A stretch of 64,000 nucleotides of DNA from Rikenellaceae bacterium (GCA_015059945.1 SUZJ01000007.1:1-64000), one strand, 5' to 3'; counted from the stretch's first letter, positions 16,778 through 26,280 are shown. Made by a program: numbers and translations. The notes: a model not told the origin generated them from the sequence alone.

Positions 16778-16812
16778 TTAGGGCCACTGAATTGTATGTT
16801 CAGTGGCCCTAA
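16778..16812. terminator. bidirectional terminator between fabZ and pheT
   Basis: A perfect 14-bp stem (TTAGGGCCACTGAA and its complement) with a 7-base loop lies between convergent genes. Confidence 0.85.
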
Positions 16813-16834
16813 CTAATTTTGAATTCTAACTATA

Positions 16835-19294
16835 TTACCTGATGGTTGCGCCTGCTTTCTTGGCAAATGCGTCAATCAGTTTGTTCATAGTGTTGTCGAT
16901 GGTGCGGTCATCAAGGGTGCGACTCTCATCTTGCAAGATGAAGGCCAGAGCATACGACTTCTTGCCTGCCTCCAACTTGTCGCCCGTATAGACGTCAAAC
17001 AGCGACACATCTTTGAGCAATTTCTTCTCGGTCTGGAACGCAATCTGGCGCAACTCGGCATAGCTAACAGCGCTATCTACCAACAGAGCCAAATCCCTCT
17101 TAACAGCGGGGAACTTGGGCAGCTCAACAACCAGAACTTTGTGTTTGCGAGTATATTTCAGTAGGGTGTCAAAGTCGATATCGAGGTAGTAGACATCGCC
17201 TTTCAGGTCGAAGGTCTTGCGCACTTTGGGCGACACGGTACCAATCAGAGCCAACTCCTTGTTGCCAGCTTTGAGTACCAAGCCCTCGGCAAACACCTCA
17301 TTGCTCACAGGCTCGCTACGCAGGGTATAGATATCCATACCGAAGCGGCGCAAAATCTTCTCGGCCACAGCTTTAAGGCGGAAGAAGTCGGTCTGCTCGC
17401 CTTTGCTATTCCACGACTGCGAGGTGTGGTTACCTGCCACAGCCACTGCCAGGCGGAATGACTCGTTGTAGGGAGCCAAGCCACCCTCCTCCTTACGCTC
17501 GCCGTTGAAAGTGTAGGTGTTGCCAAACTCGTAAATCTTCAAGTTCTGCACCTTGCGATTAACATTCAGCTCAACCACCTCCAACAGACCAAAGAGCAAG
17601 GTCTGGCGCATAACGCCCAAGTCGGCACTCAGGGGGTTCATAATCTTCACGCACTTATCGGCGGGGAACACCTCCGACTGCTCGTAGTAGCTGCTCTTGC
17701 TGAGCGAGTTGTTCATCACCTCGGCAAAGCCCTGAGCCGAGAGCATATCGCTCACCATATTGCGCAATTTATCCCTATTGGGCTTGGGCTCATACGACAA
17801 GGTCGAATTGACGTGAGTGGGAATTTCTACATTGTTGTAGCCATAGATGCGCAGAATCTCCTCTACCAGGTCGGCAGGGCGCTGAACATCCACTCGGTAT
17901 GCAGGTACCTCTACGCTCAATCCCTCCTCGTTCTCGGCAGTGATATTGATTTCGAGGCTTGCCAAGATGGCCTTGATAGCCTCGTTACCAATCTTCTTAC
18001 CAATCAGCGAGTCGACATAGTCGTAGGTGATGTCTATCTTGAAGGGTGCAACGGGTGCAGGGCAGATGTCGGTAATCTCCGAGGTAATCTCGCCACCGGC
18101 CAACTCCTTGATGAGCATTGCGGCACGTTTGAGGGCATAGACGGTGATATTTGGGTCAATACCCCTCTCGAAGCGGAACGATGCGTCGGTCGACAGGGCG
18201 TGCCTCTTGGCGGTCTTGCGCACCCATACGGGGTTGAAGTAGGCACTCTCGAGGAATACGTTGGTAGTGCTCTCGCTAACACCCGAGTGCTCGCCACCGA
18301 ATACACCTGCGATACACATAGGCTTCTGGGCATCGCAAATCATCAGGTCGGCCGACGAGAGTGTGCGCTCTACGCCATCAAGGGTGCGGAACTTGGTACC
18401 CTCTTCGCAGGTGCGAACAACCACCTCGTTACCCTCAATCTTGTCGGCATCGAACGAGTGCAGGGGCTGGCAAAGCTCGTGCAACACATAGTTGGTTACG
18501 TCTACCACGTTGTTCTTGGGGTTAATGCCGATAGCCCTTAGAGCGGTCTGCAACCACTGTGGCGATGGGGCAACCCTGACGCCCGAAATGTTCACACCCG
18601 CATAGCGAGGAGCACCCTCGGTGCACTCAACCCTCACTTTGGTAGCCTTAGAGGTATTATCGACCTTCCACTCCTCTACGCTGGGCAGACGCAACTCGGC
18701 CCTGCGGCCCTGCGAGCGCAGGTAGGCAGCCAAGTCGCGAGCCACGCCATAGTGCGAAGCTGCATCAATTCGGTTGGGCGTAAGGCCAATGCCCAACATA
18801 TAGTCGTCGGTCAGGTTGAGATACTCCATTGCGGGGGTACCGGGAACGGCATCTTGGTCGAGCTCCATAATACCCTCGTGGCTGTGGCCAATGCCCAGCT
18901 CATCCTCGGCACAGAGCATACCGAGCGACTCGACGCCCCTGATTTTGCTGCGTTTGATTTTGAACACCTCGTCCGAGTCAATGGGATAGAGCTCGGCACC
19001 TACGGTGGCGACCATCACTTTCAGTCCTGCGCGGCAGTTGGCAGCACCACACACGATACCCAGAGGCTCGTCGGTGCCCACGTTTACGGTAGTGATGTGG
19101 AGGTGGTCCGAATCGGGGTGGTCTACACAGGTGAGCACCTCGCCCACCACAACGCCTTTAAGGCCGCCCCTAACGGCCTCAATCTTCTCAAACTCCTCGA
19201 TTTCCAGACCAATATCGGTCAAGATTACCGATGCTTCTTGGGGTGTCAGATCGCTGTCGAGGTAGTTTTTGAGCCAGTTGAATGAGATATTCAT
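16835..19294 (-). CDS. pheT: phenylalanyl-tRNA synthetase beta subunit
   Basis: The ATG at 19294 (MNISFNWLKNYLDSDLTPQE) is the family start; the frame extends 51 bases further without support. 819 residues, normal length. Domains: N-terminal tRNA-binding EMAP-like domain (about 40-150, VVGEVLTCVDHPDSDHLHITTVNVG), B3/B4 editing domain, B5 DNA-binding-like domain, the core, and a C-terminal anticodon-binding ferredoxin-like domain (LPKFPAVKRDLALLVD...). Pairs with PheS, which is not in this window. The upstream region contains GAATTGA microrepeats (19352-19390). Confidence 0.97.
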   Translation of the reverse strand: MNISFNWLKNYLDSDLTPQEASVILTDIGLEIEEFEKIEAVRGGLKGVVVGEVLTCVDHPDSDHLHITTVNVGTDEPLGIVCGAANCRAGLKVMVATVGAELYPIDSDEVFKIKRSKIRGVESLGMLCAEDELGIGHSHEGIMELDQDAVPGTPAMEYLNLTDDYMLGIGLTPNRIDAASHYGVARDLAAYLRSQGRRAELRLPSVEEWKVDNTSKATKVRVECTEGAPRYAGVNISGVRVAPSPQWLQTALRAIGINPKNNVVDVTNYVLHELCQPLHSFDADKIEGNEVVVRTCEEGTKFRTLDGVERTLSSADLMICDAQKPMCIAGVFGGEHSGVSESTTNVFLESAYFNPVWVRKTAKRHALSTDASFRFERGIDPNITVYALKRAAMLIKELAGGEITSEITDICPAPVAPFKIDITYDYVDSLIGKKIGNEAIKAILASLEINITAENEEGLSVEVPAYRVDVQRPADLVEEILRIYGYNNVEIPTHVNSTLSYEPKPNRDKLRNMVSDMLSAQGFAEVMNNSLSKSSYYEQSEVFPADKCVKIMNPLSADLGVMRQTLLFGLLEVVELNVNRKVQNLKIYEFGNTYTFNGERKEEGGLAPYNESFRLAVAVAGNHTSQSWNSKGEQTDFFRLKAVAEKILRRFGMDIYTLRSEPVSNEVFAEGLVLKAGNKELALIGTVSPKVRKTFDLKGDVYYLDIDFDTLLKYTRKHKVLVVELPKFPAVKRDLALLVDSAVSYAELRQIAFQTEKKLLKDVSLFDVYTGDKLEAGKKSYALAFILQDESRTLDDRTIDNTMNKLIDAFAKKAGATIR

Positions 19295-19351
19295 AGTTTG
19301 ATTGTGTATTATATTTATTTTTGTTTTCGTTCCAAAATCCCACAAAGATAG

Positions 19352-19390
19352 GAATTAGAATTGAGAATTGAGAATTGAGATTTGAGATTT
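19352..19390. repeat. heptanucleotide GAATTGA microrepeat
   Basis: About five tandem copies of GAATTGA/GATTTGA between pheT and the GH20 gene. The same unit in the opposite orientation (TTCTCAA) appears at 36488-36520. Confidence 0.7.
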
Positions 19391-19400
19391 TTCACATTCT

Positions 19401-21425
19401 CTACAACTTTTCGACTCTCACCACAGGTTGTTGCACAAAAACATAGGGGTCGCCATTGCCCGTAGTGGTGCAGCGGATGCGGATACTCTTAGTGGAGGTG
19501 TCGATAGTGAGCGTGGCTCGGCCGTTGTAGAGAGTCCCTGCCGAGCTAAAATCGGCCCCGTCACCACTCACCTCAACCACTCCGCTTGGGAATAGCCCTC
19601 GGGTAACGTGGCGGTAGCCCGTAGTGAGCTCTACCACCGCACCCATAGGCAGTGGCTCGGCAAAGCGATACTCAATCCAGTCGCCCTCGCGACAGGTGCG
19701 CTTGGCCCTTGCGCCATAGTCGTTGGCCCAAGCCGACAGTTTGGCCAAGTCGCCCTCGTTACGCATAGGCAGCGAGGTGCGGCACTCCATCTTGGGGCAC
19801 ACCACCTTGCCCTCCGGTTGTGGTGGCTCGCCTTGGCGGTAGTGGATGCCCATAGACTCCAATCGAGCCAAGTGGTGGCCCTCAAGGCGGCTCTCAAAGT
19901 CGCCCCACTGACGCCTCGGCTCGTCGGTCCACCCCACCTCGGCAAGTGCGCACACTCGCGGATAGAGCTGATAGTCGATATAGTGTGGATTTTGCTCTCC
20001 GTGGACAACAAGCAGCTCAGTCCAGAAGGCCCCCGAAAAGCCCTCGACGTTGGCCTGCGCAGCCTTGCTAAACCCTTGTTCGGCAAGGCGGTAGGAGTAG
20101 CACTTCTGGGTTGTAACCACTCCTGCCCAGTTGTGCCCTGGCTCGTCGTCGCTCTGGCGCATATCGAAGTAGAAGTATGGACCGCTCATAAACACAGTCC
20201 GAAAGCCTCTCTCGGCACTTCGGGCAGCCTTGCGCCCTGCCTCCCAGCCGTGTACTCGGGCAGTTGTGGTAAGGTTGCCACCATTGGCGGCCTCATTCCA
20301 CACCGCAGGCTTACGCCCATAGCGCCCCAATATCTCTACCACCCTATTCAGAAAGTGGGCCTCCAACTGGTGGTAGTCGGTGTAGCCCTGCGCCTTGTAG
20401 AGGGCCGAGCAGTGAGGACACTTGCGCCACGAGCCCATCTGCACCTCATCGCCGCCAATGTGGATGTATTCCGACGGAAAAATCTCTACCAGCTCGGCAA
20501 AAATATCTTCCAGCAGGGCATAGTTCTCCTCGCGCGCCACACACCACACATTGCTGGTGTCGTAGCCTGCGGTGCGCGTGAGGTCTTTCTCAACGGGGCA
20601 GAGAATCTCGGGGTGGGCCTTTGCAATAGCCAGACTATGGCCGGGCAGGTCAATCTCGGGCACAACCACAATGTTGCGCACCGCAGCATAGGCCACCAGT
20701 TGGCGCATCTGCTCTTGGGTGTAGTAGCCGCCATAGCGCTCGCCCCAACGACCATAGACACTATGCAGGGGGTTACCCTCGCCACCTCGCCAAGCCCCCA
20801 CCTCGGTCAGCTCGGGGTGCGAAAGTATCTCTATGCGCCACCCCTCATCATCGACCAAGTGGAGGTGCAAGGTGTTGATTTTGTGGCGCGAGAGGTTATC
20901 GACATAGCGCAGCAACTCCTCAAAGGGGCTGAACGTGCGAGCCACGTCGAAGTGCATACCTCGGTAGCTGTATTCGGGCCAGTCGGTCAGGTGCAGGCAG
21001 GGTATCGTGCACTCCGAGCGGAAAGCCCCCTCGTATACCTCGGGCGGAAAGAGTTGCAGCAGTGTCTGCACACCGCAGAAGGCGCCGCCATAGTCCACAC
21101 CGCTAACCCACACTCCCTCGGGCCTAACATCAATGGTATAGCCCTCGGCAGGCAAATCGAGCGATGGGTTTATCCCCACCATAATTGCGGTCGAGGGGCC
21201 AATGGTATTTTGCACCTCGAAGTAGTCGGCCAAGTAGTGGGCCAAAGTATCGTTTGGGGTGTAGAGCGTAGCCTCGGGAGTGTAGCAGAACTCGCCACCC
21301 GTAAGTTCCACCTCTCTGGGCAGGGGCAGCAGCCCCAAGTCGCCAGCGCCACCCTTGGCCACAGCATCGGGCACACACACTACAAGGGCCAACGCCAACA
21401 ATATAAGCACTTTGCTACTCTTCAT
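19401..21425 (-). CDS. beta-N-acetylhexosaminidase, glycoside hydrolase family 20
   Basis: The start MKSSKVLILLALALVVCVPDAVAKG at 21425 gives a clean signal peptide; an upstream ATG at 21488 would sit deep in the previous gene. 674 residues. N-terminal GH20b-like domain, then the catalytic barrel with GMHFDVARTFSPFEELLRYVDNLSRHKINTLHLHLVDDEGWRIEI and the catalytic Asp-Glu pair in YIHIGGDEVQMGSW. A C-terminal beta-sandwich follows. It removes terminal N-acetylglucosamine or galactosamine from glycans or peptidoglycan fragments in the periplasm. Its start overlaps the end of the NamZ-like gene by 11 bases. Confidence 0.93.
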   Translation of the reverse strand: MKSSKVLILLALALVVCVPDAVAKGGAGDLGLLPLPREVELTGGEFCYTPEATLYTPNDTLAHYLADYFEVQNTIGPSTAIMVGINPSLDLPAEGYTIDVRPEGVWVSGVDYGGAFCGVQTLLQLFPPEVYEGAFRSECTIPCLHLTDWPEYSYRGMHFDVARTFSPFEELLRYVDNLSRHKINTLHLHLVDDEGWRIEILSHPELTEVGAWRGGEGNPLHSVYGRWGERYGGYYTQEQMRQLVAYAAVRNIVVVPEIDLPGHSLAIAKAHPEILCPVEKDLTRTAGYDTSNVWCVAREENYALLEDIFAELVEIFPSEYIHIGGDEVQMGSWRKCPHCSALYKAQGYTDYHQLEAHFLNRVVEILGRYGRKPAVWNEAANGGNLTTTARVHGWEAGRKAARSAERGFRTVFMSGPYFYFDMRQSDDEPGHNWAGVVTTQKCYSYRLAEQGFSKAAQANVEGFSGAFWTELLVVHGEQNPHYIDYQLYPRVCALAEVGWTDEPRRQWGDFESRLEGHHLARLESMGIHYRQGEPPQPEGKVVCPKMECRTSLPMRNEGDLAKLSAWANDYGARAKRTCREGDWIEYRFAEPLPMGAVVELTTGYRHVTRGLFPSGVVEVSGDGADFSSAGTLYNGRATLTIDTSTKSIRIRCTTTGNGDPYVFVQQPVVRVEKL

Positions 21426-22611
21426 AGATAAGGTATTTTTGGCGTTGCTGTTTGAACAGTTCGACATCCTCTCTCCACACCGCCTCAATCTCGGCAGCCG
21501 AGTAGCCCGAGCGGAGCATCTCTCTCACATAGCCCACACCAATTAGTTTCTCGAAGTAGGGCGACAAGAAATCCTCTCGTGCTCCCAACTGGTTGTAGGC
21601 ATCGACCAAGTAGCGCAGGTTTATCCCCTCGGCCAAAATCCTATCGGCCGACCTATCGCCCAGGTAGGCACCTTTGCATAACTTACCCTCCTGAGTGGGG
21701 TGTTTGGCAGCCTCACACGAGGCGGGCGTAAAGGTTGTATTGAGCTCCCTCATACGGGGGTGGCCAACAACTTGGAAAGGTCTGTCGGTACCACGCCCAA
21801 TGCTCACCTCAGTAGCCTCGAAGTAGCAGAGCGATGGGTAGAGGTATATACTCTTGATATTGGGCAGGTTGGGCGACGGAGCCACAGGGGGCTCGTAGCG
21901 CATCGAGCGGCGATAGCCCAGACAGGGCACAACCGTCAAGGGGCACTTGATGCCCCCTTCGAGCCACCCCTCGCCATTTATCATTCGGGCCAGCTCGCCC
22001 AGTGTCATTCCGTGCACTACGGGCACCGGCACCATACCCACAAACGAGCGGTGCTCCTGCTCAATTATGGGCCCATCGACATACATTCCGTTGGGATTTG
22101 GTCTGTCGAGCACTACCATAGGCACCCCCACCTCGGCACACCTCTGCATCATCAGGTAGAGGGTAGAGAGGTATGTGTAGTACCTAACACCAACATCCTG
22201 CAAATCAACTACAACCACATCGCAGCGAAAGACATCGTTGGCCTTTGGGCTCTTATTACGGCCATAGAGCGACACTATCTCTATGCCCGTATGCTGGTCG
22301 TAGCCCGAGCGCACCAGCTCGCCTGCAGCTGCCCTGCCCCTAAATCCGTGCTCGGGGGCAAAAATCAGCTCAATCCTTACCCCTCGGCTCAACAGAGTAT
22401 CGACCAGGTGGGTACCCTCCACCATGGCAGTATGGTTTGTGAGCAGCCCCACCCTCTTGCCGTCGAGCAGGGGCAGGTAGTCGGCCAAGCGGCAATCGGC
22501 CACCACAATCGGGTCGGCCTGATTGGCACCAGCCACCTGCGCCACAGCCGTCGTATGGGCACCATAGCCCCAAGTCAGTAGGGCCATCAGAAGCATTATG
22601 TATCGTTTCAT
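21415..22611 (-). CDS. namZ: exo-beta-N-acetylmuramidase NamZ-like protein (DUF1343/GH171)
   Basis: The start MKRYIMLLMALLTWGYGAHTTAVAQ at 22611 provides a signal peptide; the longer frame to 22845 is antisense to mazG. 398 residues matching DUF1343: VGLLTNHTAMVEGTHLVDTLLSRGVRIELIFAPEHGFRG, then DVVVVDLQDVGVRYYTYLSTLYLMM and VVLDRPNPNGMYVDGPI. Members of GH171 release N-acetylmuramic acid from the non-reducing end of peptidoglycan fragments. The coupled GH20 downstream could remove the alternating GlcNAc, giving a periplasmic pair that strips muropeptide sugars. Confidence 0.9.
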   Translation of the reverse strand: MKRYIMLLMALLTWGYGAHTTAVAQVAGANQADPIVVADCRLADYLPLLDGKRVGLLTNHTAMVEGTHLVDTLLSRGVRIELIFAPEHGFRGRAAAGELVRSGYDQHTGIEIVSLYGRNKSPKANDVFRCDVVVVDLQDVGVRYYTYLSTLYLMMQRCAEVGVPMVVLDRPNPNGMYVDGPIIEQEHRSFVGMVPVPVVHGMTLGELARMINGEGWLEGGIKCPLTVVPCLGYRRSMRYEPPVAPSPNLPNIKSIYLYPSLCYFEATEVSIGRGTDRPFQVVGHPRMRELNTTFTPASCEAAKHPTQEGKLCKGAYLGDRSADRILAEGINLRYLVDAYNQLGAREDFLSPYFEKLIGVGYVREMLRSGYSAAEIEAVWREDVELFKQQRQKYLIYEE

Positions 22612-22637
22612 AGCGTGTTCGTTGTGAAATATCCTTA

Positions 22638-22675
22638 CAAATTTAGTAATTTTTCGGCAGAAAAGAGTACCTTTG
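22638..22675. promoter_or_regulatory. divergent -7 elements for namZ (minus) and mazG (plus)
   Basis: CAAATTTA at 22638-22645 reads TAAATTTG towards namZ, and TACCTTTG at 22668-22675 reads towards mazG. The two promoters face away from each other within 38 bases. Confidence 0.5.
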
Positions 22676-22748
22676 TAGGGATATAGAGATACAAGGGGCA
22701 CATTTTTGGCCCCCGCAACCACAAAATTAACAAGACAAAGCGACAAAT

Positions 22749-23540
22749 ATGTACGAAAAAAAACTTGAAGCCACCGCCCGACTGCTCGAAGTGATGGACA
22801 CCCTGCGCGAAAAGTGCCCCTGGGATAGGGAGCAGACCTTCGCATCGTTGCGCAACAACACCATCGAGGAGTGTTTCGAGCTGGTTGATGCCATTACCGA
22901 CGGCAATATGGAGGGCATCCGCGAAGAGGTGGGCGACGTATTGCTCCACATAGTCTTCTACTCCAAGATGGGCGAAGAGTTGGGGCAGTTTGACTTTGCC
23001 GACGTGTGCAACTACCTGTGCGACAAGCTAATCTATCGCCACCCCCACGTCTACGGCGAGGTACACGCCGACAACCCCGAAGAGGTAATCCACAACTGGG
23101 AGATGCTCAAACTCAAAGAGAAAGCCAAGAAGGCCCGCAAGGCCGCAGGCGGAGTACTGTCGGGCGTGCCACGCTCGCTGCCCGCAATGGTCAAGGCATT
23201 CCGCATCGGTCAGAAGGCCGCCTCGGCAGGCTTCGACTGGGAGCAGAAAGAAGACGTTTGGGCCAAAGTACACGAAGAGGTGCGCGAGGTAGAGGCCGAG
23301 GTGGCATCGCAAGACAAAGAGGCCTTAGAGGGCGAGATTGGCGACCTGCTCTTCTCGATTATCAACGCCTCGAGGCTCTACGGCATCGACCCCGAAAATG
23401 CCTTGGAGCGCACCAACAAGAAATTCATCAAGCGCTTTGGCCACATCGAGCAGAGGGCTACCGAGCAGGGGCGCTCGATAGGCGAGATGACACTCGACGA
23501 GATGGAGGGCTACTGGCAAGAGGCAAAGGAGCTCCGCTAA
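22749..23540 (+). CDS. mazG: nucleoside triphosphate pyrophosphohydrolase MazG
   Basis: 263 residues with two MazG-type helical domains. Domain 1 has LREKCPWDREQTFASLRNNTIEECFELVDAI...REEVGDVLLHIVFYSKM, with the Glu-x-x-Glu and Glu-x-x-Asp metal-binding pairs; domain 2 has KVHEEVREVEAEV...EIGDLLFSIINASRL. It hydrolyses NTPs or dNTPs to monophosphates and pyrophosphate, cleaning the nucleotide pool or lowering ppGpp. It is 35 bases upstream of the gamma-carbonic-anhydrase-like gene. Confidence 0.95.
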   Translation: MYEKKLEATARLLEVMDTLREKCPWDREQTFASLRNNTIEECFELVDAITDGNMEGIREEVGDVLLHIVFYSKMGEELGQFDFADVCNYLCDKLIYRHPHVYGEVHADNPEEVIHNWEMLKLKEKAKKARKAAGGVLSGVPRSLPAMVKAFRIGQKAASAGFDWEQKEDVWAKVHEEVREVEAEVASQDKEALEGEIGDLLFSIINASRLYGIDPENALERTNKKFIKRFGHIEQRATEQGRSIGEMTLDEMEGYWQEAKELR

Positions 23541-23575
23541 ATTAAAAATTAAAAATTCAAAATTACGATAACACA

Positions 23576-24127
23576 ATGGCAGTAATAAAGAGTTGTAGGG
23601 GTTTTAGTCCCAAGATTGGCAAAGGTACTATGGTGGCCGAGAATGCCACAATTGTAGGTAACGTAGAGATTGGCGAAGAGAGCAGCGTTTGGTTTGGTGC
23701 CGTAATTCGAGGCGACGTGAATGCTATTCGCATCGGCAAGAGGTGTAACATCCAAGATGGCGCAGTGTTGCACGCCACCTACGACCTCTCGCCCCACCCA
23801 TCGGTTACCATCCTTGGCGACGGCGTGTCGGTAGGCCACAACGCCATTATTCACGGTGCCCAGATTGGCGACAACTGTCTGGTTGGTATGGGTGCAACGG
23901 TGCTCGACAACGCCAAAGTGGGCGAAGGTTGCATCATCGCAGCCAATGCACTCGTACTCTCGGGCGCAGTGCTCGAACCCGGTGGCCTCTACGCAGGTGT
24001 GCCAGCCAAGAGGCTCAAAGAGGTAACCCCCGAGCAGCGTGTCAATACCCTTGAACGCACCACCCGAGATTATATGACCTACGCCAACTGGTTCCCCGAG
24101 TATATCGACGCCGAGGACAAAGAGTAA
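23576..24127 (+). CDS. gamma-carbonic anhydrase-like hexapeptide-repeat protein
   Basis: 183 residues forming a left-handed beta-helix with hexapeptide repeats (VAENATIVGNVEIGEESSVWFGAVIRGDVNAIRIGKRCNIQDGAVLHATYD...). The three metal-binding histidines are in VLHATYD and VGHNAIIHGAQIGD, so metal binding is retained. Such proteins (YrdA/PaaY-like) may act as carbonic anhydrases or thioesterase helpers, or be inactive. It forms a likely operon with mazG and possibly the downstream sensor kinase 34 bases away. Confidence 0.9.
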   Translation: MAVIKSCRGFSPKIGKGTMVAENATIVGNVEIGEESSVWFGAVIRGDVNAIRIGKRCNIQDGAVLHATYDLSPHPSVTILGDGVSVGHNAIIHGAQIGDNCLVGMGATVLDNAKVGEGCIIAANALVLSGAVLEPGGLYAGVPAKRLKEVTPEQRVNTLERTTRDYMTYANWFPEYIDAEDKE

Positions 24128-24161
24128 CACACCCACCAATTACCACTACACCAACGCACCT

Positions 24162-25409
24162 ATGTTAAAGAGAGGCAGATATCGCAAGCTGGCAGCCAAC
24201 ACACTTATAGCCATATTGGTTTCGGTGTTGGTAAACTTTTCATACCTGGTATTTCTGATGGTCAGCAGGCCCAGCTCGCCCCAGTCGGCCGAGCCCGCAA
24301 GGCCCCGTACCGAGCAGGTTGCCACGCCTACGCCACCACCCTCTCCCACCCCCGTAGGTCAGGGCGACGTTTCGCTGCGCCCCGACGACGAGCCCACAGA
24401 GGTAATAGATGCCGACTCGCTCAAAGGGGCCATAATTATCCGCGAGGAGAGTATGACCAAGATGAGCCGCCACCGCTCAAACGAGCAGATGACACAACAG
24501 ATGTGGGCAAGATTTATGGGCATAGAGTTGGTCTATATCTTTGCGGTTGCGCTGGTTATGCTGTCGGTAATGACCGACACCAGACGTCACCGCTACAACA
24601 GTTACTTTCTGCGCCTACTGCTGTGCGTGGCACTATTGGTGGTGTTCTTCCTGATTGCTCCACAGCTCACTTGGCGCGGATATATCGTTACGACACTCAA
24701 CTCGGGACACCTATTCTTCAACCCGATGTCGATACTCAAACTGGCTGCAACATTCTTGGTAGCCATACTCTACGGCAAGATTTACGAGCTGCTCTACAAA
24801 AAGCAAGAGATGGAGGTCGAGAACGAAAGACTCAAAAATGAGAGCCTCACTTGGCAGTACAACACACTTGTAAACCAAGTAAACCCCCACTTCCTGTTCA
24901 ACTCGCTCAACTCGCTCGCAATGCTCGTGCGCGAAGGCGACACTCAGGCGGCGCAAACCTACATAGACCGTATGAGCCAAACCTATCGATACATCATCAG
25001 CGACGGCAACAACGAGCTGACCACCGTAACCGACGAGTTGCAGTTTGTCGATGCCTACCGCTACTTGTTGGAGGTGCGCTATGCGGGCAAGTTGCACATC
25101 AATATCGAGGTGCCCGAGGCCTACTACGCCTACACCCTCCCCGCCCTTTCAATCCAGCCACTCATCGAGAACGCCGTTAAGCACAACACCATCACCACTG
25201 CCCAACCGATGGACATAACCATCAGCGCCAGCGAGGGCCATATTGTTGTGAGCAACCCCATAAGGCCCAAGATTGAGCCCGAAAAGGGCACCGGCATTGG
25301 CCTGGCCAACCTGGCCAACCGCTATGAGCTTATCTGCGGCAGCAAGATTGTGGTCGAGCAGACCGAGGGCAACTTTGTTGTAAAACTGCCCATCCGACAG
25401 CCCAAATAG
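24162..25409 (+). CDS. sensor histidine kinase, LytS/YehU type
   Basis: 415 residues. First membrane helix at about 12-34 (TLIAILVSVLVNFSYLVFLMV), followed by a proline-rich stretch (about 36-68) and an acidic segment, then three more helices (about 118-138, 150-167 and 186-202). The coiled linker KKQEMEVENERLKNESLTWQYN leads to the kinase. The phospho-accepting His lies in VNPHFLFNSLNSL near residue 243, the N box is SIQPLIENAVKH and the G box is GTGIGLANLANRYEL. It pairs with the LytTR regulator starting 44 bases downstream. The long proline-rich loop could be the sensing or spacer part. Confidence 0.93.
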   Translation: MLKRGRYRKLAANTLIAILVSVLVNFSYLVFLMVSRPSSPQSAEPARPRTEQVATPTPPPSPTPVGQGDVSLRPDDEPTEVIDADSLKGAIIIREESMTKMSRHRSNEQMTQQMWARFMGIELVYIFAVALVMLSVMTDTRRHRYNSYFLRLLLCVALLVVFFLIAPQLTWRGYIVTTLNSGHLFFNPMSILKLAATFLVAILYGKIYELLYKKQEMEVENERLKNESLTWQYNTLVNQVNPHFLFNSLNSLAMLVREGDTQAAQTYIDRMSQTYRYIISDGNNELTTVTDELQFVDAYRYLLEVRYAGKLHINIEVPEAYYAYTLPALSIQPLIENAVKHNTITTAQPMDITISASEGHIVVSNPIRPKIEPEKGTGIGLANLANRYELICGSKIVVEQTEGNFVVKLPIRQPK

Positions 25410-25453
25410 GCCACCGACTACCACCCACAACCCAAACGAGAGAAAGAGAGAGA

Positions 25454-26212
25454 ATGAAGGCACTAATCATAGAAGATGAGACCGCTGCTGCACGCAACCT
25501 AAAGATGTTACTCGCCAGCGCCTACCCCCAGATTGACGTCATTGGCACCATCGAGAGTGTGGCCGAGGCGGTGGAGTGGTTTTCGACCTACCCCACCCCC
25601 GACTTGGTCTTTATGGACATACACTTGGCCGACGGCAACTCGTTCCGCATCTTCGACAGCACAAGGATTGAGTGCCCCATCATATTCACTACGGCCTACG
25701 ACCAGTATGCCCTCGAAGCATTCAGGGTAAACAGCATCGACTACCTGCTCAAACCCATCAAGCAGAGCGACTTGGAGCGAGCCGTGGGTAAACTTATGGC
25801 CCTGACGCAGAGCGCTGTGAGCGACTACACCAACCGCACCCGCGAGATGGTCGAGAAGGCCACTGCAAGCGCCAAGAGCAGCACCACCCTACTGGTGCAG
25901 GTGAGGGACAAGATTATACCCATTGCGACCGACGAGGTGGCCTATTTCTATACGAGCAACGAACAGGTTTCGGTTACCACGCTCGACGGCAAGTGTTACC
26001 CTATCGACGGCACCTTGGAGGGACACTATGGGGCGCTGTCTGCCGACCAGTTTTTCCGCGCCAATAGGCAATTTATCGTAGCTCGCAGGGCCATAAAGGA
26101 TATGTCGGTGTGGTTTGGCAGCCGCTTGGCGGTAAACCTCACTATCGACACCCCCGAGCGCATCATAGTCAGCAAGGCCCGCACCTCCGAGTTCAAGGCG
26201 TGGCTGCAATAG
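25454..26212 (+). CDS. LytTR-family response regulator
   Basis: 252 residues. The receiver domain begins MKALIIEDETAAARNLKMLLA (acidic pocket Glu-Asp), with the phospho-acceptor Asp in DLVFMDIHLADG and the switch Thr and Lys in IIFTTAYDQYALEAF and DYLLKPIKQ. The C-terminal LytTR DNA-binding domain starts near residue 150 (LLVQVRDKIIPIATDEVAYFYTSNEQVSVTTLDGKCYPIDGTLE...FFRANRQFIVARRAI). It binds direct-repeat DNA sites as a dimer. Partner of the kinase just upstream; the targets are not known. Confidence 0.95.
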   Translation: MKALIIEDETAAARNLKMLLASAYPQIDVIGTIESVAEAVEWFSTYPTPDLVFMDIHLADGNSFRIFDSTRIECPIIFTTAYDQYALEAFRVNSIDYLLKPIKQSDLERAVGKLMALTQSAVSDYTNRTREMVEKATASAKSSTTLLVQVRDKIIPIATDEVAYFYTSNEQVSVTTLDGKCYPIDGTLEGHYGALSADQFFRANRQFIVARRAIKDMSVWFGSRLAVNLTIDTPERIIVSKARTSEFKAWLQ

Positions 26213-26233
26213 AAAGGAATTGAAATAGGGAAA

Positions 26234-26280
26234 GGTACAAGAAAAGGAGATGCTTAAAAAACATCTCCTTTTCTTGTACC
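26234..26280. terminator. 19-bp perfect palindrome ending tRNA-Leu and the response regulator
   Basis: GGTACAAGAAAAGGAGATG at 26234-26252 and its exact complement at 26262-26280, with a 9-base A-rich loop. On the minus strand the stem begins inside the tRNA, reusing its last GGTA bases. Confidence 0.8.

Noticed and set aside
19608-21431. 607-residue open frame antisense to the GH20 gene
   Set aside because: Same codon-bias effect; composition rich in His, Gln, Val and no domain.
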